64,000 bases of DNA from Streptomyces olivochromogenes (GTDB lineage: Bacteria > Actinomycetota > Actinomycetes > Streptomycetales > Streptomycetaceae). The translations under genes were made by a program, and so were the position numbers. Shown here piece after piece: positions 17,793-29,983 of this stretch. Below the pieces are notes generated by a model, which saw nothing but the letters and a program-made list of their open reading frames with translations, did not search any database and was not told where the DNA came from. Positions within the stretch are counted from its first letter, which is position 1. Each line of letters starts with the position of its first letter. Location of the stretch: the NCBI RefSeq assembly GCF_021538895.1, contig NZ_JADDRL010000024.1, positions 38,468 to 102,467 on the forward strand. Reading direction: 5' to 3'.

Positions 17793-19004
17793 ATGGAAAC
17801 CGTCATCCTTGCTGTAGTCATCGCCGTGGTCGTGCTCGGCGCGCTCGGCGGGCTCATCGTCGGCAGCCGACGGAAGAAGTCGCTGCCCCCGCCGCCGCCC
17901 GCCGCGCCCGACATCACCGCCCCACCGGCCGAGCCGCACGTCGGCGACGAGGCCGAGACGCCCCGCGACGAACCGCGCCGGACGATCGAGGAGGTGGACC
18001 TCCCCGGGGGCTCCGCCCCGGTCGCCGTCGAGGAGCCGCCCGCCGTCGAAGAGCTGCCGGTACCCGAGATCGAGGTCCCGGAGCCCACCGCAGGCCGGCT
18101 GGTCCGCCTGCGCGCCCGCCTGTCCCGCTCGCAGAACGCCCTCGGCAAGGGCCTGCTCACCCTGCTGTCCCGCGAGCACCTCGACGAGGAGACCTGGGAG
18201 GAGGTCGAGGACACCCTGCTGACCGCCGACGTCGGCGTGCAGCCCACCCAGGAGCTCGTCGAGCGGCTGCGCGAGCGCGTGAAGGTGCTCGGCACCCGCA
18301 CGCCCGCGGAGCTGCGCGGGCTCCTGCGCGAGGAGCTGCTCACCCTCGTCGGCACCGACTTCGACCGCACGGTCAAGACCGAGCCCGAGGACCGCAAGCC
18401 GGGCATCGTGATGGTCGTCGGCGTCAACGGCACCGGCAAGACCACCACCACCGGCAAGCTCGCGCGCGTGCTCGTGGCCGACGGCCGTACCGTCGTCCTC
18501 GGCGCCGCCGACACCTTCCGTGCCGCCGCCGCCGACCAGCTGCAGACCTGGGGCGAGCGCGTCGGCGCCTACACCGTGCGCGGCCCCGAGGCCGGCGACC
18601 CCGCCTCCGTCGCGTTCGACGCGGTGAAGGAGGGCAAGGAGATGGGCGTCGACGTGGTGCTCATCGACACCGCCGGGCGGCTGCACACCAAGACCGGCCT
18701 CATGGACGAGCTCGGCAAGGTCAAGCGCGTCGTCGAGAAGCACGCGCCGCTGGACGAGGTGCTCCTCGTGCTCGACGCCACCACCGGGCAGAACGGCCTC
18801 GTCCAGGCCCGCGTCTTCGCCGAGGTCGTCGACATCACCGGCATCGTGCTGACCAAGCTGGACGGCACCGCCAAGGGCGGCATCGTCGTCGCGGTCCAGC
18901 GCGAGCTGGGCGTGCCGGTGAAGCTGGTCGGTCTCGGCGAGGGCGCCGACGACCTCGCGCCGTTCGAGCCGGAGGCGTTCGTCGACGCCCTCATCGGAGA
19001 GTGA
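17793..19004 (+). CDS. ftsY: Signal recognition particle receptor FtsY
   Basis: A 403-residue SRP receptor GTPase that docks Ffh-bound ribosomes at the translocon. It begins with a real membrane anchor (VILAVVIAVVVLGALGGLIVG, residues 4-24), typical for actinobacterial FtsY, and then an acidic/proline-rich A domain. The NG domain follows with G1 GVNGTGKTTT at about 210-219, ADTFRAAAADQL, DTAGRLHT, TKLDGTAKGG and the closing GLGEGADDLAPF. The ATG at 17793 is only about ten bases after a GATACT -10-like element, so the leader may be very short. Its partner ffh lies 7 kb downstream. Confidence 0.96.
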   Translation: METVILAVVIAVVVLGALGGLIVGSRRKKSLPPPPPAAPDITAPPAEPHVGDEAETPRDEPRRTIEEVDLPGGSAPVAVEEPPAVEELPVPEIEVPEPTAGRLVRLRARLSRSQNALGKGLLTLLSREHLDEETWEEVEDTLLTADVGVQPTQELVERLRERVKVLGTRTPAELRGLLREELLTLVGTDFDRTVKTEPEDRKPGIVMVVGVNGTGKTTTTGKLARVLVADGRTVVLGAADTFRAAAADQLQTWGERVGAYTVRGPEAGDPASVAFDAVKEGKEMGVDVVLIDTAGRLHTKTGLMDELGKVKRVVEKHAPLDEVLLVLDATTGQNGLVQARVFAEVVDITGIVLTKLDGTAKGGIVVAVQRELGVPVKLVGLGEGADDLAPFEPEAFVDALIGE

Positions 19005-19058
19005 TCACTCCCCGGAAACGGAAAGAGATCTTCTCCCGCAATCAGGAGAAACGATGAG

Positions 19059-19092
19059 GCGCCCGCCCCACGACACCGTGGGGGACGGGCGC
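19059..19092. terminator. Hairpin terminator between ftsY and the convergent Prim-Pol-like gene
   Basis: GCGCCCG (19059-19065) pairs with CGGGCGC (19086-19092), extended inward by CCCCAC/GTGGGG. It is followed by TTCGCCTTG. It probably serves both strands. Confidence 0.7.
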
Positions 19093-19168
19093 TTCGCCTT
19101 GTAGGGGTGTTCGCTTTCGGAGTCCGGTTGCGGCGTTCGGCCACGACGGCACGGTCGCGGCCGCAGGG

Positions 19169-19825
19169 TCACGCCCTCGACCGGTGTGCCACGTACGCCA
19201 GCGTCCCCAGGAGCAGCCGGGCCGCCGGGGGCCTCGACACCGAGTCCAGCGCCGGCGGCCGCAGCCAGCGCACCGGGCCGAGGCCGCCCCGGTCGGACGG
19301 CGGCGCCGTGATGTGGGCGCCGGGGCCGAGGCCGCGCAGGTCGAGGGAGGACGGGTCGTCCCAGCCCATGCGGTAGAGCAGCGCGGGAAGTGCCGCGGCG
19401 GCGCCGGGGGCGACCAGGAAGTGGGCGCGGTGGTCCGGGGTCGCGATCACCGGACCGAGGGGGAGGCCCATGCGTTCGAGACGGACCAGCGCGCGACGCC
19501 CGGCGGGTTCGGCGACCTCGATGACGTCGAACGCGCGCCCGACGGGCAGCATCACCGCGGCGCCGGGGAACTCGCCCCAGGCCTTGGTGACGTCGTCGAG
19601 CGTGGCCCCGGCGGAGACCTGGGGCGCGAACACCAGCGGATGCGCGCCCGGTGCGCGGCAATCCGCCCGGCCGCAGGAACAGGCGCCCGCCGCGGCCCGG
19701 GCGCCCGGTACCACGTCCCAGCCCCACAGTCCGGTGAACTCGGCAACGGCCGTGCACTCCGACGAACGCCCGCGCCGCCGCGTGCCGGAGCGGATCTCCC
19801 GAATGCCGCCGATCGTGAAGCCCAT
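19169..19825 (-). CDS. Prim-Pol-like protein (bifunctional DNA primase/polymerase N-terminal type)
   Basis: A 218-residue protein resembling the Prim-Pol domain proteins (archaeo-eukaryotic primase superfamily) found beside nsdA in Streptomyces. It shows FTGLWGWDVVPGARAA, a cysteine cluster CSCGRADC, the domain-typical WGEFPGAAVMLPVGRAFDVIEV, and later VIATPDHRAHFLVAPG. The metal-binding DxD motif of active enzymes is not evident (FDVIEV at the equivalent place), so catalysis is doubtful. It is convergent with ftsY and divergent from nsdA. The family call is moderately sure; the cellular role is unknown. Confidence 0.6.
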   Translation of the reverse strand: MGFTIGGIREIRSGTRRRGRSSECTAVAEFTGLWGWDVVPGARAAAGACSCGRADCRAPGAHPLVFAPQVSAGATLDDVTKAWGEFPGAAVMLPVGRAFDVIEVAEPAGRRALVRLERMGLPLGPVIATPDHRAHFLVAPGAAAALPALLYRMGWDDPSSLDLRGLGPGAHITAPPSDRGGLGPVRWLRPPALDSVSRPPAARLLLGTLAYVAHRSRA

Positions 19826-20114
19826 GCCCCCTCCAACGGGTTCAGCGCGCCGGTGGTTACGCCATGGAACGGAACGGAAGCAGAAAGTGACTCAACGTCG
19901 CGGCGGACCCGCCCCGAGGGGTCGGGTGGCGCCCTGAAGTGCCCGTGGTGGTGCGCCCGGCGGTGTGCGCCCCTGAGTGCACCGCTCCACCTACTCCTGG
20001 CCGTCCTATGTCAAGTGAATCGCGCCTGGGCGACCGTGAGTTCATTCGAAGGGGTGGCGAATGGTGGCGTTTCCGGGATCGCCATGGCTGGGCGCGTGAT
20101 CGTAGGATTACTTT

Positions 20115-20148
20115 GAGTGCACGAGTCCTGGGGGCACATGCACTCGTG
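20115..20148. promoter_or_regulatory. Interleaved inverted repeats upstream of nsdA
   Basis: GAGTGCA (20115-20121) pairs with TGCACTC (20139-20145), and CACGAGT (20120-20126) pairs with ACTCGTG (20142-20148). Because the arms overlap, the two pairings are mutually exclusive in RNA or could form a composite operator in DNA. Confidence 0.45.
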
Positions 20149-20151
20149 GGT

Positions 20152-20172
20152 ATGCCGGAGGCAACTCGGCAT
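20152..20172 (+). promoter_or_regulatory. Hairpin in the nsdA leader region
   Basis: ATGCCG (20152-20157) and CGGCAT (20167-20172) are perfect arms around a 9-base loop, 107 bases before the nsdA start and directly after the interleaved repeats. Confidence 0.35.
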
Positions 20173-20278
20173 CCCGTTCGAAGGGTGAGAAGTACCGGAC
20201 GGGCGGCCGTATTTACCGGCATTCTGATAGGGCTTGGCGCAGTCGGCGACAAGTGGTCTCAGGGATGGGGGCGTTCCA

Positions 20279-21757
20279 GTGGGCGGCAACGGCGGTAGCG
20301 GGATGAACGCTGACAAGCGCCCCAATGAGCTGCTCGGCTCGTGGTTCGTGCGCAGCGGCTGGTCCAAGGGCGAGCTGGCCCGGCAAGTGAACCGCCGGGC
20401 ACGCCAGTTGGGCGCCAACCACATCTCCACGGACACCTCGCGGGTGCGCCGCTGGCTCGACGGGGAGAACCCGCGCGAGCCGATCCCCCGGATCCTGTCC
20501 GAGCTGTTCTCCGAGCGGTTCGGCTGCGTGGTCTCGGTCGAGGACCTCGGTCTGCGGGCCGCCCGCCAGTCACCCTCCGTGTCCGGCGTCGACCTGCCCT
20601 GGACGGGCCCGCAGACGGTGGCTCTGCTCAGCGAGTTCTCGCGCAGCGACCTCATGCTGGCGCGGCGCGGCTTCCTCGGGACCTCGCTGGCCCTGTCCGC
20701 GGGCCCGTCCCTCATCGAGCCGATGCAGCGCTGGCTCGTCCCCTCGCCGGGCGGCCCGATCGCGCCGCCCGAACCCGAGCCGTACGAGTCGCGCCGCCCC
20801 GGCCGCCTCTCCAAGCCCGAGCTGGACCTGCTGGAGTCCACCACGGTGATGTTCCGTCAGTGGGACGCCCAGTGCGGCGGCGGGCTGCGCCGCAAGGCGG
20901 TCGTCGGCCAGCTGCACGAGGTCACCGACCTGCTCCAGGAGCCCCAGCCGGAAGCCACCACCAGGAAGTTGTTCAAGGTCGCCGCCGAACTCGCCGAACT
21001 GGCCGGCTGGATGAGCTACGACATCGGGCTCCAGCCCACCGCGCAGAAGTACTTCGTCCTCGCCCTGCACGCCGCCAAGGAGGCCGGCGACAAGCCGCTC
21101 GGATCGTACGTCCTGTCCAGCATGAGCCGCCAGATGATCCACCTGGGCCGGCCCGAGGACGCCCTGGAGCTGATCCACCTCGCGCAGTACGGCAGCCGGG
21201 ACTGCGCGAGCCCGCGCACCCAGGCGATGCTGTATGCGATGGAGGCCCGCGCCTACGCCAACATGGGCCAGCCCGGCAAGTGCAAGCGGGCGGTCCGGAT
21301 GGCCGAGGACACCTTCTCCGAGGCCGACGAGTGGGACGAGCCGGACCCCGACTGGATCCGCTTCTTCTCCGAGGCCGAGCTGTACGGCGAGAACTCCCAC
21401 TCGTTCCGCGACCTCGCCTATGTCGCCGGCCGCAGCCCCACCTACGCCTCCCTGGCCGAGCCCCTGATGCAGCGGGCCGTGGAGCTGTTCGCCAAGGACT
21501 CCGAGCACCAGCGGTCGTACGCACTGAACCTGATCGGCATGGCCACGGTGCACCTGCTGCGCCGCGAACCCGAGCAGAGCACGGTGCTGGCCGCGCAGGC
21601 CATGCGGGTCGCCAAGAAGGTCCGCTCCGAGCGGGTGAACACCCGTATCCGAAAGACCGTCGACTCGGCCGTGCGCGACTTCGGCGACCTGACCGAGGTG
21701 GTCGACCTCACCGACCAGCTCGCCGTGGACCTTCCCGAGACCGCCGAGGCGGTCTGA
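20279..21757 (+). CDS. nsdA: NsdA-type negative regulator of differentiation (TPR-like protein)
   Basis: A 492-residue protein that I recognise as NsdA, whose loss in S. coelicolor enhances sporulation and antibiotic production. The N-terminal 90 residues (NELLGSWFVRSGWSKGELARQVNRR..., TDTSRVRRWLDGENP) look like a helix-turn-helix DNA-binding domain. A conserved RRGFLGTSLAL segment follows. The rest is alpha-helical with TPR-like repeats (AQKYFVLALHAAKEAGD, RTQAMLYAMEARAYANMGQ, SYALNLIGMATVHLLRREPEQ). GTG 20279 follows GGATGGGGG; ATG 20303 is an alternative. It is monocistronic, with a long upstream region. Confidence 0.85.
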   Translation: MGGNGGSGMNADKRPNELLGSWFVRSGWSKGELARQVNRRARQLGANHISTDTSRVRRWLDGENPREPIPRILSELFSERFGCVVSVEDLGLRAARQSPSVSGVDLPWTGPQTVALLSEFSRSDLMLARRGFLGTSLALSAGPSLIEPMQRWLVPSPGGPIAPPEPEPYESRRPGRLSKPELDLLESTTVMFRQWDAQCGGGLRRKAVVGQLHEVTDLLQEPQPEATTRKLFKVAAELAELAGWMSYDIGLQPTAQKYFVLALHAAKEAGDKPLGSYVLSSMSRQMIHLGRPEDALELIHLAQYGSRDCASPRTQAMLYAMEARAYANMGQPGKCKRAVRMAEDTFSEADEWDEPDPDWIRFFSEAELYGENSHSFRDLAYVAGRSPTYASLAEPLMQRAVELFAKDSEHQRSYALNLIGMATVHLLRREPEQSTVLAAQAMRVAKKVRSERVNTRIRKTVDSAVRDFGDLTEVVDLTDQLAVDLPETAEAV

Positions 21758-21840
21758 CCACCGCCCGACCCCCGAGCCCCGGCCGCGGCCGGCCCTCCCG
21801 AACTGCCCGACTCGGCTCCCCCCATGCCAGGTCATCGGAA

Positions 21841-21870
21841 GGCCGACCGCGGCCGGTTTCTTTCCTCCGC
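21841..21870 (+). terminator. Possible terminator after nsdA
   Basis: GGCCG-ACCG-CGGCC forms a short hairpin (21841-21854) followed by GGTTTCTTTCC. It is weak but suitably placed. Confidence 0.35.
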
Positions 21871-21947
21871 AAAAGGTTGCGCCACGATAACGATGCCCGG
21901 GACGGACATCCCGCAATTCATCGAGGCGTAACACGCAGGGCGCCTTC

Positions 21948-21985
21948 GTCACTCCGGCGAAACAACGAGGGGCTTCGACCGAAAC
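21948..21985 (+). promoter_or_regulatory. GlnR double box upstream of amtB
   Basis: GTCAC (21948-21952), then six bases, GAAAC (21959-21963), six bases, GGGCT (21970-21974), six bases, GAAAC (21981-21985). This is the a1-b1-a2-b2 layout of the Streptomyces GlnR site (gTnAc-n6-GaAAc repeated). The first half-pair is a perfect match. It lies 107 bases ahead of amtB and should activate amtB-glnK-glnD under nitrogen limitation. Confidence 0.85.
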
Positions 21986-22078
21986 CGCGCTGCGCCAATC
22001 TCATGGCGCATAACCGGCCCACCCCTCACTTGACCGGACCGCTCTCAGGCTTCGCCCGCACGGGGCCGTACCAATTGA

Positions 22079-23770
<1,692 letters not shown>

Positions 23771-23846
23771 GCCGACCCGCTCGGAGCGGATCCGCCACCA
23801 CGGACGGCGGGCCCGCTCACCACGGAAGAAGGACAGGAGTCGCTGG

Positions 23847-26297
23847 GTGACGAGTACGGATGTTCCGAAGGACGCGGAGGACTCGGGACCCAGCGGCTAC
23901 GCGGCGGCCCGGCTGCGCCTCCTCACCGAGGGGGCGCAGTCCGGGCCGCCGCGCCGTGCGGCCCTCGCCGAGCTGACGGACGACTGGCTGACGCGGCTGT
24001 TCACCGCGGCCGCCGAGGGGCTCAAGGGCGTCTCGCTGGTGGCCGTCGGCGGCTACGGACGCGGCGAGCTGTCCCCGCGCAGCGACCTCGACCTCCTCCT
24101 GCTGCACGACGGCGGCGACAGCAAGGCGGTCGCCGCCCTCGCCGACCGCCTCTGGTACCCCGTCTGGGACCTCGGCCTGGCCCTCGACCACTCCGTGCGG
24201 ACGCCGTCGGAGGCCCGCCGGACGGCCGCCGAGGACCTCAAGGTCCAGCTCGGCCTGCTCGACGCCCGGCACCTCGCCGGCGACCTCGGCCTCACGGCCG
24301 GACTGCGCACGGCGGTGCTCGCCGACTGGCGCAACCAGGCGCCCAAGCGCCTGCCCGAACTCCAGGAGCTGTGCGCCGAGCGCGCCGAGCGCCAGGGCGA
24401 GCTGCAGTACCTGCTGGAACCGGACCTCAAGGAGGCCCGGGGCGGCCTGCGCGACGCCACCGCCCTGCGCGCCGTCGCCGCCTCCTGGCTGGCCGACGCC
24501 CCGCGCGAGGGCCTCGCCGACGCCCGGCGGAGCCTGCTCGACGTACGCGACGCGCTGCATCTGACCACCGGGCGCGCCACCGACCGGCTGGCCCTGCAGG
24601 AACAGGACCAGGTCGCCGCCGAGCTCGGCCTCCTCGACGCCGACACCCTGCTGCGGCAGGTGTACGAGGCGGCGCGGGTCATCTCGTACGCCAGTGACGT
24701 CACCTGGCGTGAGGTGGGGCGCGTGCTGCGCTCGCGTGCCGTGCGGCCCCGGCTGCGCGCCATGCTCGGGGGCTCCAAGCCGGTCACCGAGCGCTCGCCA
24801 CTGGCCGAGGGCGTGGTGGAGCAGGACGGCGAGGCGGTCCTCGCCCGCGCCGCACGCCCCGAACGCGACCCCGTGCTCCCGCTGCGCGCCGCGGCCGCCG
24901 CCGCACAGGCCGGCCTCCCGCTCTCCCTGCACGCCGTGCGGCGCATGGCGGCCACCGCCCGCCCCCTGCCCACGCCCTGGCCCGCCGAGGCCCGCGAGCA
25001 GCTCGTCACCCTGCTCGGCTCCGGCCGTCCCACCGTCGAGGTCTGGGAGGCACTGGAGGCGGAAGGACTGATCACACGCCTGCTGCCGGACTGGGAGCGG
25101 GTCCGCTGCCGCCCCCAGCGCAACGCCGTCCACATCTGGACCGTCGACCGGCACCTCATCGAAACGGCCGTCCGCGCCTCCGAGCTCACCCGTCGCGTCA
25201 GCCGCCCCGACCTCCTCCTCGTCTCGGCGCTGCTGCACGACATCGGCAAGGGCTGGCCCGGTGACCACTCCGTGGCCGGCGAGATCATCGCCAAGGACGT
25301 GGCGGCGCGGATCGGCTTCGACCGCGCGGACGTGGGCGTCCTGGCGACGCTCGTACGCCACCACCTCCTCCTCATCGAGACGGCCACCCGGCGCGACCTG
25401 GACGATCCGGCCACCGTCCGCTCGGTCGCCCAGGCGGTCGGCACACAGGGCACCCTGGAACTGCTGCACGCGCTCACGGAGGCGGACGCGATGGCCACGG
25501 GGCCCGCCGCCTGGTCGTCCTGGCGCGGCTCCCTCGTCGCCGACCTGGTGAAACGGGTCTCGGCCGTGCTCGCGGGGGACGCCCCCGAGGAGCCCGAGCC
25601 CGCCGCGCCCACCGCCGAGCAGGAGCGGCTCGCCATCGAGGCGTTCCGCACGCGCGGGCCGGTCCTCGCGCTGCGCGCCCAGGCCGAGCCGCCGGCCGAG
25701 GAGGAGCCGTCCGCGGAGCCCGAGCCCCTCGGCGTGGAGCTCCTCATCGCCGTACCGGACCAGCCCGGTGTGCTGCCCGCGGTCGCCGGTGTGCTGGCCG
25801 TGCACCGCCTGACCGTGCGCACCGCGGAACTGCGTACCCTGAGCCTGCCGGACGACGTCGACGACGGCTCCGTGCTGCTGCTCGACTGGCGCGTGGCGGC
25901 GGAGTACGGCTCCCTGCCCCAGGCGGCCCGGCTGCGCGCCGACCTGGTCCGCGCCCTCGACGGCTCCCTGGACGTCGCGGGCCGCCTCGCCGAACGCGAC
26001 GCCGCCTACCCCCGCCGCCGTGGCTGGATCGCGCCGCCCGCCCGCGTCACGGTGGCCTCCGCGGCCTCCCGGCACGCGACGGTGATCGAGGTCCGCGCCC
26101 AGGACGCCCCGGGTCTGCTGTTCCGGATCGGGCAGGCGCTGGAGGACGCGCGGGTGCGGGTGCGGAGCGCCCATGTCTCGACCCTCGGCGCCAACGCCGT
26201 GGACGCCTTCTACGTGACCGGTACCGACGGCTCGCCGCTGCCCGGCGACGAGGCGGCGACGGTGGCGCGGAAGCTGGAGGAGGCCCTGCGGGGGTGA
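23847..26297 (+). CDS. glnD: [Protein-PII] nucleotidyltransferase GlnD
   Basis: An 816-residue GlnD, acting in Streptomyces as adenylyltransferase and de-adenylylase of GlnK. Domain order: nucleotidyltransferase with GGYGRGELSPRSDLDLLLL at about 68-86; an HD phosphohydrolase with LLHDIGKGWPGDHS near 462-475; then two C-terminal ACT domains, IAVPDQPGVLPAVAGVLA and VRAQDAPGLLFRIGQALE. GTG 23847 follows AAGGACAGGAG. It is 76 bases downstream of glnK in the nitrogen operon and is followed by a hairpin terminator. Confidence 0.96.
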   Translation: MTSTDVPKDAEDSGPSGYAAARLRLLTEGAQSGPPRRAALAELTDDWLTRLFTAAAEGLKGVSLVAVGGYGRGELSPRSDLDLLLLHDGGDSKAVAALADRLWYPVWDLGLALDHSVRTPSEARRTAAEDLKVQLGLLDARHLAGDLGLTAGLRTAVLADWRNQAPKRLPELQELCAERAERQGELQYLLEPDLKEARGGLRDATALRAVAASWLADAPREGLADARRSLLDVRDALHLTTGRATDRLALQEQDQVAAELGLLDADTLLRQVYEAARVISYASDVTWREVGRVLRSRAVRPRLRAMLGGSKPVTERSPLAEGVVEQDGEAVLARAARPERDPVLPLRAAAAAAQAGLPLSLHAVRRMAATARPLPTPWPAEAREQLVTLLGSGRPTVEVWEALEAEGLITRLLPDWERVRCRPQRNAVHIWTVDRHLIETAVRASELTRRVSRPDLLLVSALLHDIGKGWPGDHSVAGEIIAKDVAARIGFDRADVGVLATLVRHHLLLIETATRRDLDDPATVRSVAQAVGTQGTLELLHALTEADAMATGPAAWSSWRGSLVADLVKRVSAVLAGDAPEEPEPAAPTAEQERLAIEAFRTRGPVLALRAQAEPPAEEEPSAEPEPLGVELLIAVPDQPGVLPAVAGVLAVHRLTVRTAELRTLSLPDDVDDGSVLLLDWRVAAEYGSLPQAARLRADLVRALDGSLDVAGRLAERDAAYPRRRGWIAPPARVTVASAASRHATVIEVRAQDAPGLLFRIGQALEDARVRVRSAHVSTLGANAVDAFYVTGTDGSPLPGDEAATVARKLEEALRG

Positions 26298-26303
26298 CAG
26301 CGC

Positions 26304-26325
26304 CCCCGGAAGTGGCCTTCCGGGG
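26304..26325 (+). terminator. Hairpin terminator after glnD
   Basis: Perfect 9-bp arms CCCCGGAAG and CTTCCGGGG with a TGGC loop, starting seven bases after the glnD stop. There is no T-tract. Confidence 0.75.
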
Positions 26326-26410
26326 ATGACAGTGACCCGCTTCAGCCGGGCCGGGATACCCTGGAGGGCGATTCCTTAAGCCGACCCCGACCCCGAGGAC
26401 CGACGCCGCC

Positions 26411-27958
26411 GTGTTCGATACTCTCTCCGATCGCCTCTCAGCGACTTTCAAGAGCCTGCGCGGCAAGGGGCGGTTGTCCGAGGCGGACATCGACGCCACG
26501 GCCCGCGAGATTCGCATCGCGCTCCTCGAAGCGGACGTGGCCCTGCCGGTCGTGCGGACGTTCATCAAGAACGTCAAGGAGCGCGCCCTGGGCGCCGAGG
26601 TCTCCAAGGCGCTGAACCCCGCCCAGCAGGTGCTCAAGATCGTCAATGACGAGCTGGTCACCATCCTCGGCGGCGAGACCCGGCGGCTGCGCTTCGCCAA
26701 GCAGCCCCCCACCGTGATCATGCTGGCGGGTCTGCAGGGTGCCGGTAAGACCACCCTCGCGGGCAAGCTCGGCTGGTGGCTGAAGGAGCAGGGCCACTCG
26801 CCGCTGCTCGTCGCCGCCGACCTCCAGCGCCCGAACGCCGTCAACCAGCTGAGCGTCGTCGCCGAGCGCGCCGGCGTCGCGGTCTTCGCCCCCGAGCCGG
26901 GCAACGGCGTCGGCGACCCGGTCAAGGTCGCCAAGGACTCCATCGAGCACGCGAGGACCAAGGTCCACGACATCGTGATCGTGGACACCGCCGGCCGCCT
27001 GGGCATCGACCAGGAGATGATGCAGCAGGCCGCGGACATCCGGGACGCGGTCTCGCCGGACGAGATCCTCTTCGTCGTCGACGCGATGATCGGTCAGGAC
27101 GCGGTCAACACCGCCGAGGCCTTCCGCGACGGCGTCGGCTTCGACGGCGTGGTGCTCTCCAAGCTCGACGGTGACGCCCGCGGTGGTGCCGCCCTGTCGA
27201 TCCGCCAGGTCACCGGCAAGCCGATCATGTTCGCGTCGAACGGCGAGAAGCTGGAGGACTTCGACGCGTTCCACCCGGACCGGATGGCCTCCCGCATCCT
27301 CGACCTGGGTGACCTGCTCACCCTGATCGAGCAGGCGGAGAAGACGTTCAGCCAGGAAGAGGCCGCCAAGATGGCCTCCAAGCTGGCGTCCAAGAAGGGC
27401 CAGGACTTCACCCTGGACGACTTCCTGTCCCAGATGGAGCAGGTCAGGAAGATGGGCAGCATCAGCAAGCTGCTCGGCATGCTCCCGGGCATGGGCCAGA
27501 TCAAGGACCAGATCAACAACCTGGACGAGCGCGAAGTCGACCGCGTGGGCGCGATCATCAAGTCGATGACCCCGGGCGAGCGCCAGGACCCGACGATCAT
27601 CAACGGTTCGCGCCGCGCCCGTATCGCCAAGGGTTCCGGCGTCGAGGTCAGTGCGGTCAAGGGCCTGGTCGAGCGGTTCTTCGAGGCCCGCAAGATGATG
27701 TCCCGCATGGCCCAGGGCGGCGGCATGCCCGGCATGCCGGGGATCCCGGGCATGGGCGGCGGCCCCGGCCGCGCCAAGAAGCAGCCGAAGAAGGCCAAGG
27801 GCAAGCAGCGCTCCGGCAACCCGATGAAGCGCAAGCAGCAGGAGCTGGAGGAGGCCCAGCGCCGCGAGGCGGCCGCCCAGGGCGGCGCCTTCGGGCTGCC
27901 GCAGCAGGGCGCTGAGGAGTTCGAGCTGCCGGACGAGTTCAAGAAGTTCATGGGCTGA
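26411..27958 (+). CDS. ffh: Signal recognition particle protein Ffh
   Basis: A 515-residue SRP54 homologue that binds signal sequences of nascent inner-membrane proteins together with 4.5S RNA and FtsY. The N domain starts MFDTLSDRLSATFKSLRGKG. The G domain has G1 LQGAGKTTL near 108-116, DTAGRLGIDQEMM, SKLDGDARGG and DLGDLLTLIEQ. The M domain from about residue 320 is methionine-rich, with a GMPGMPGIPGMGGG stretch and a basic Lys/Arg tail. The start is GTG 26411. A strong hairpin follows the gene. Confidence 0.97.
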   Translation: MFDTLSDRLSATFKSLRGKGRLSEADIDATAREIRIALLEADVALPVVRTFIKNVKERALGAEVSKALNPAQQVLKIVNDELVTILGGETRRLRFAKQPPTVIMLAGLQGAGKTTLAGKLGWWLKEQGHSPLLVAADLQRPNAVNQLSVVAERAGVAVFAPEPGNGVGDPVKVAKDSIEHARTKVHDIVIVDTAGRLGIDQEMMQQAADIRDAVSPDEILFVVDAMIGQDAVNTAEAFRDGVGFDGVVLSKLDGDARGGAALSIRQVTGKPIMFASNGEKLEDFDAFHPDRMASRILDLGDLLTLIEQAEKTFSQEEAAKMASKLASKKGQDFTLDDFLSQMEQVRKMGSISKLLGMLPGMGQIKDQINNLDEREVDRVGAIIKSMTPGERQDPTIINGSRRARIAKGSGVEVSAVKGLVERFFEARKMMSRMAQGGGMPGMPGIPGMGGGPGRAKKQPKKAKGKQRSGNPMKRKQQELEEAQRREAAAQGGAFGLPQQGAEEFELPDEFKKFMG

Positions 27959-27971
27959 CATGCGTACGGCA

Positions 27972-28007
27972 CTGAGGGCGCCCTTCTTCCGGGAGGGGCG
28001 CCCTCAG
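27972..28007 (+). terminator. Strong hairpin between ffh and ftsH
   Basis: Perfect 12-bp arms CTGAGGGCGCCC (27972-27983) and GGGCGCCCTCAG (27996-28007), 13 bases after the ffh stop. Confidence 0.85.
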
Positions 28008-28045
28008 CGCGTGCCGAGGTCCGCCATGTGCCGTAACGTCCAGAT

Positions 28046-29979
<1,934 letters not shown>

Positions 29980-29983
<4 letters not shown>

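Larger units (their letters stand above)
19826..20278. other. Long upstream region of nsdA, no gene seen
   Basis: No supported coding sequence in 453 bases. It holds several inverted repeats: two interleaved 7-bp pairs at 20115-20148 and a compact hairpin ATGCCG/CGGCAT at 20152-20172. The nsdA promoter and leader are expected here but no clear -35/-10 pair stands out. Confidence 0.5.

Noticed and set aside
19939..20298. 119-codon plus-strand ORF upstream of nsdA
   Set aside because: No family resemblance, weak codon bias, and it contains the inverted repeats; it runs into the nsdA start in another frame.
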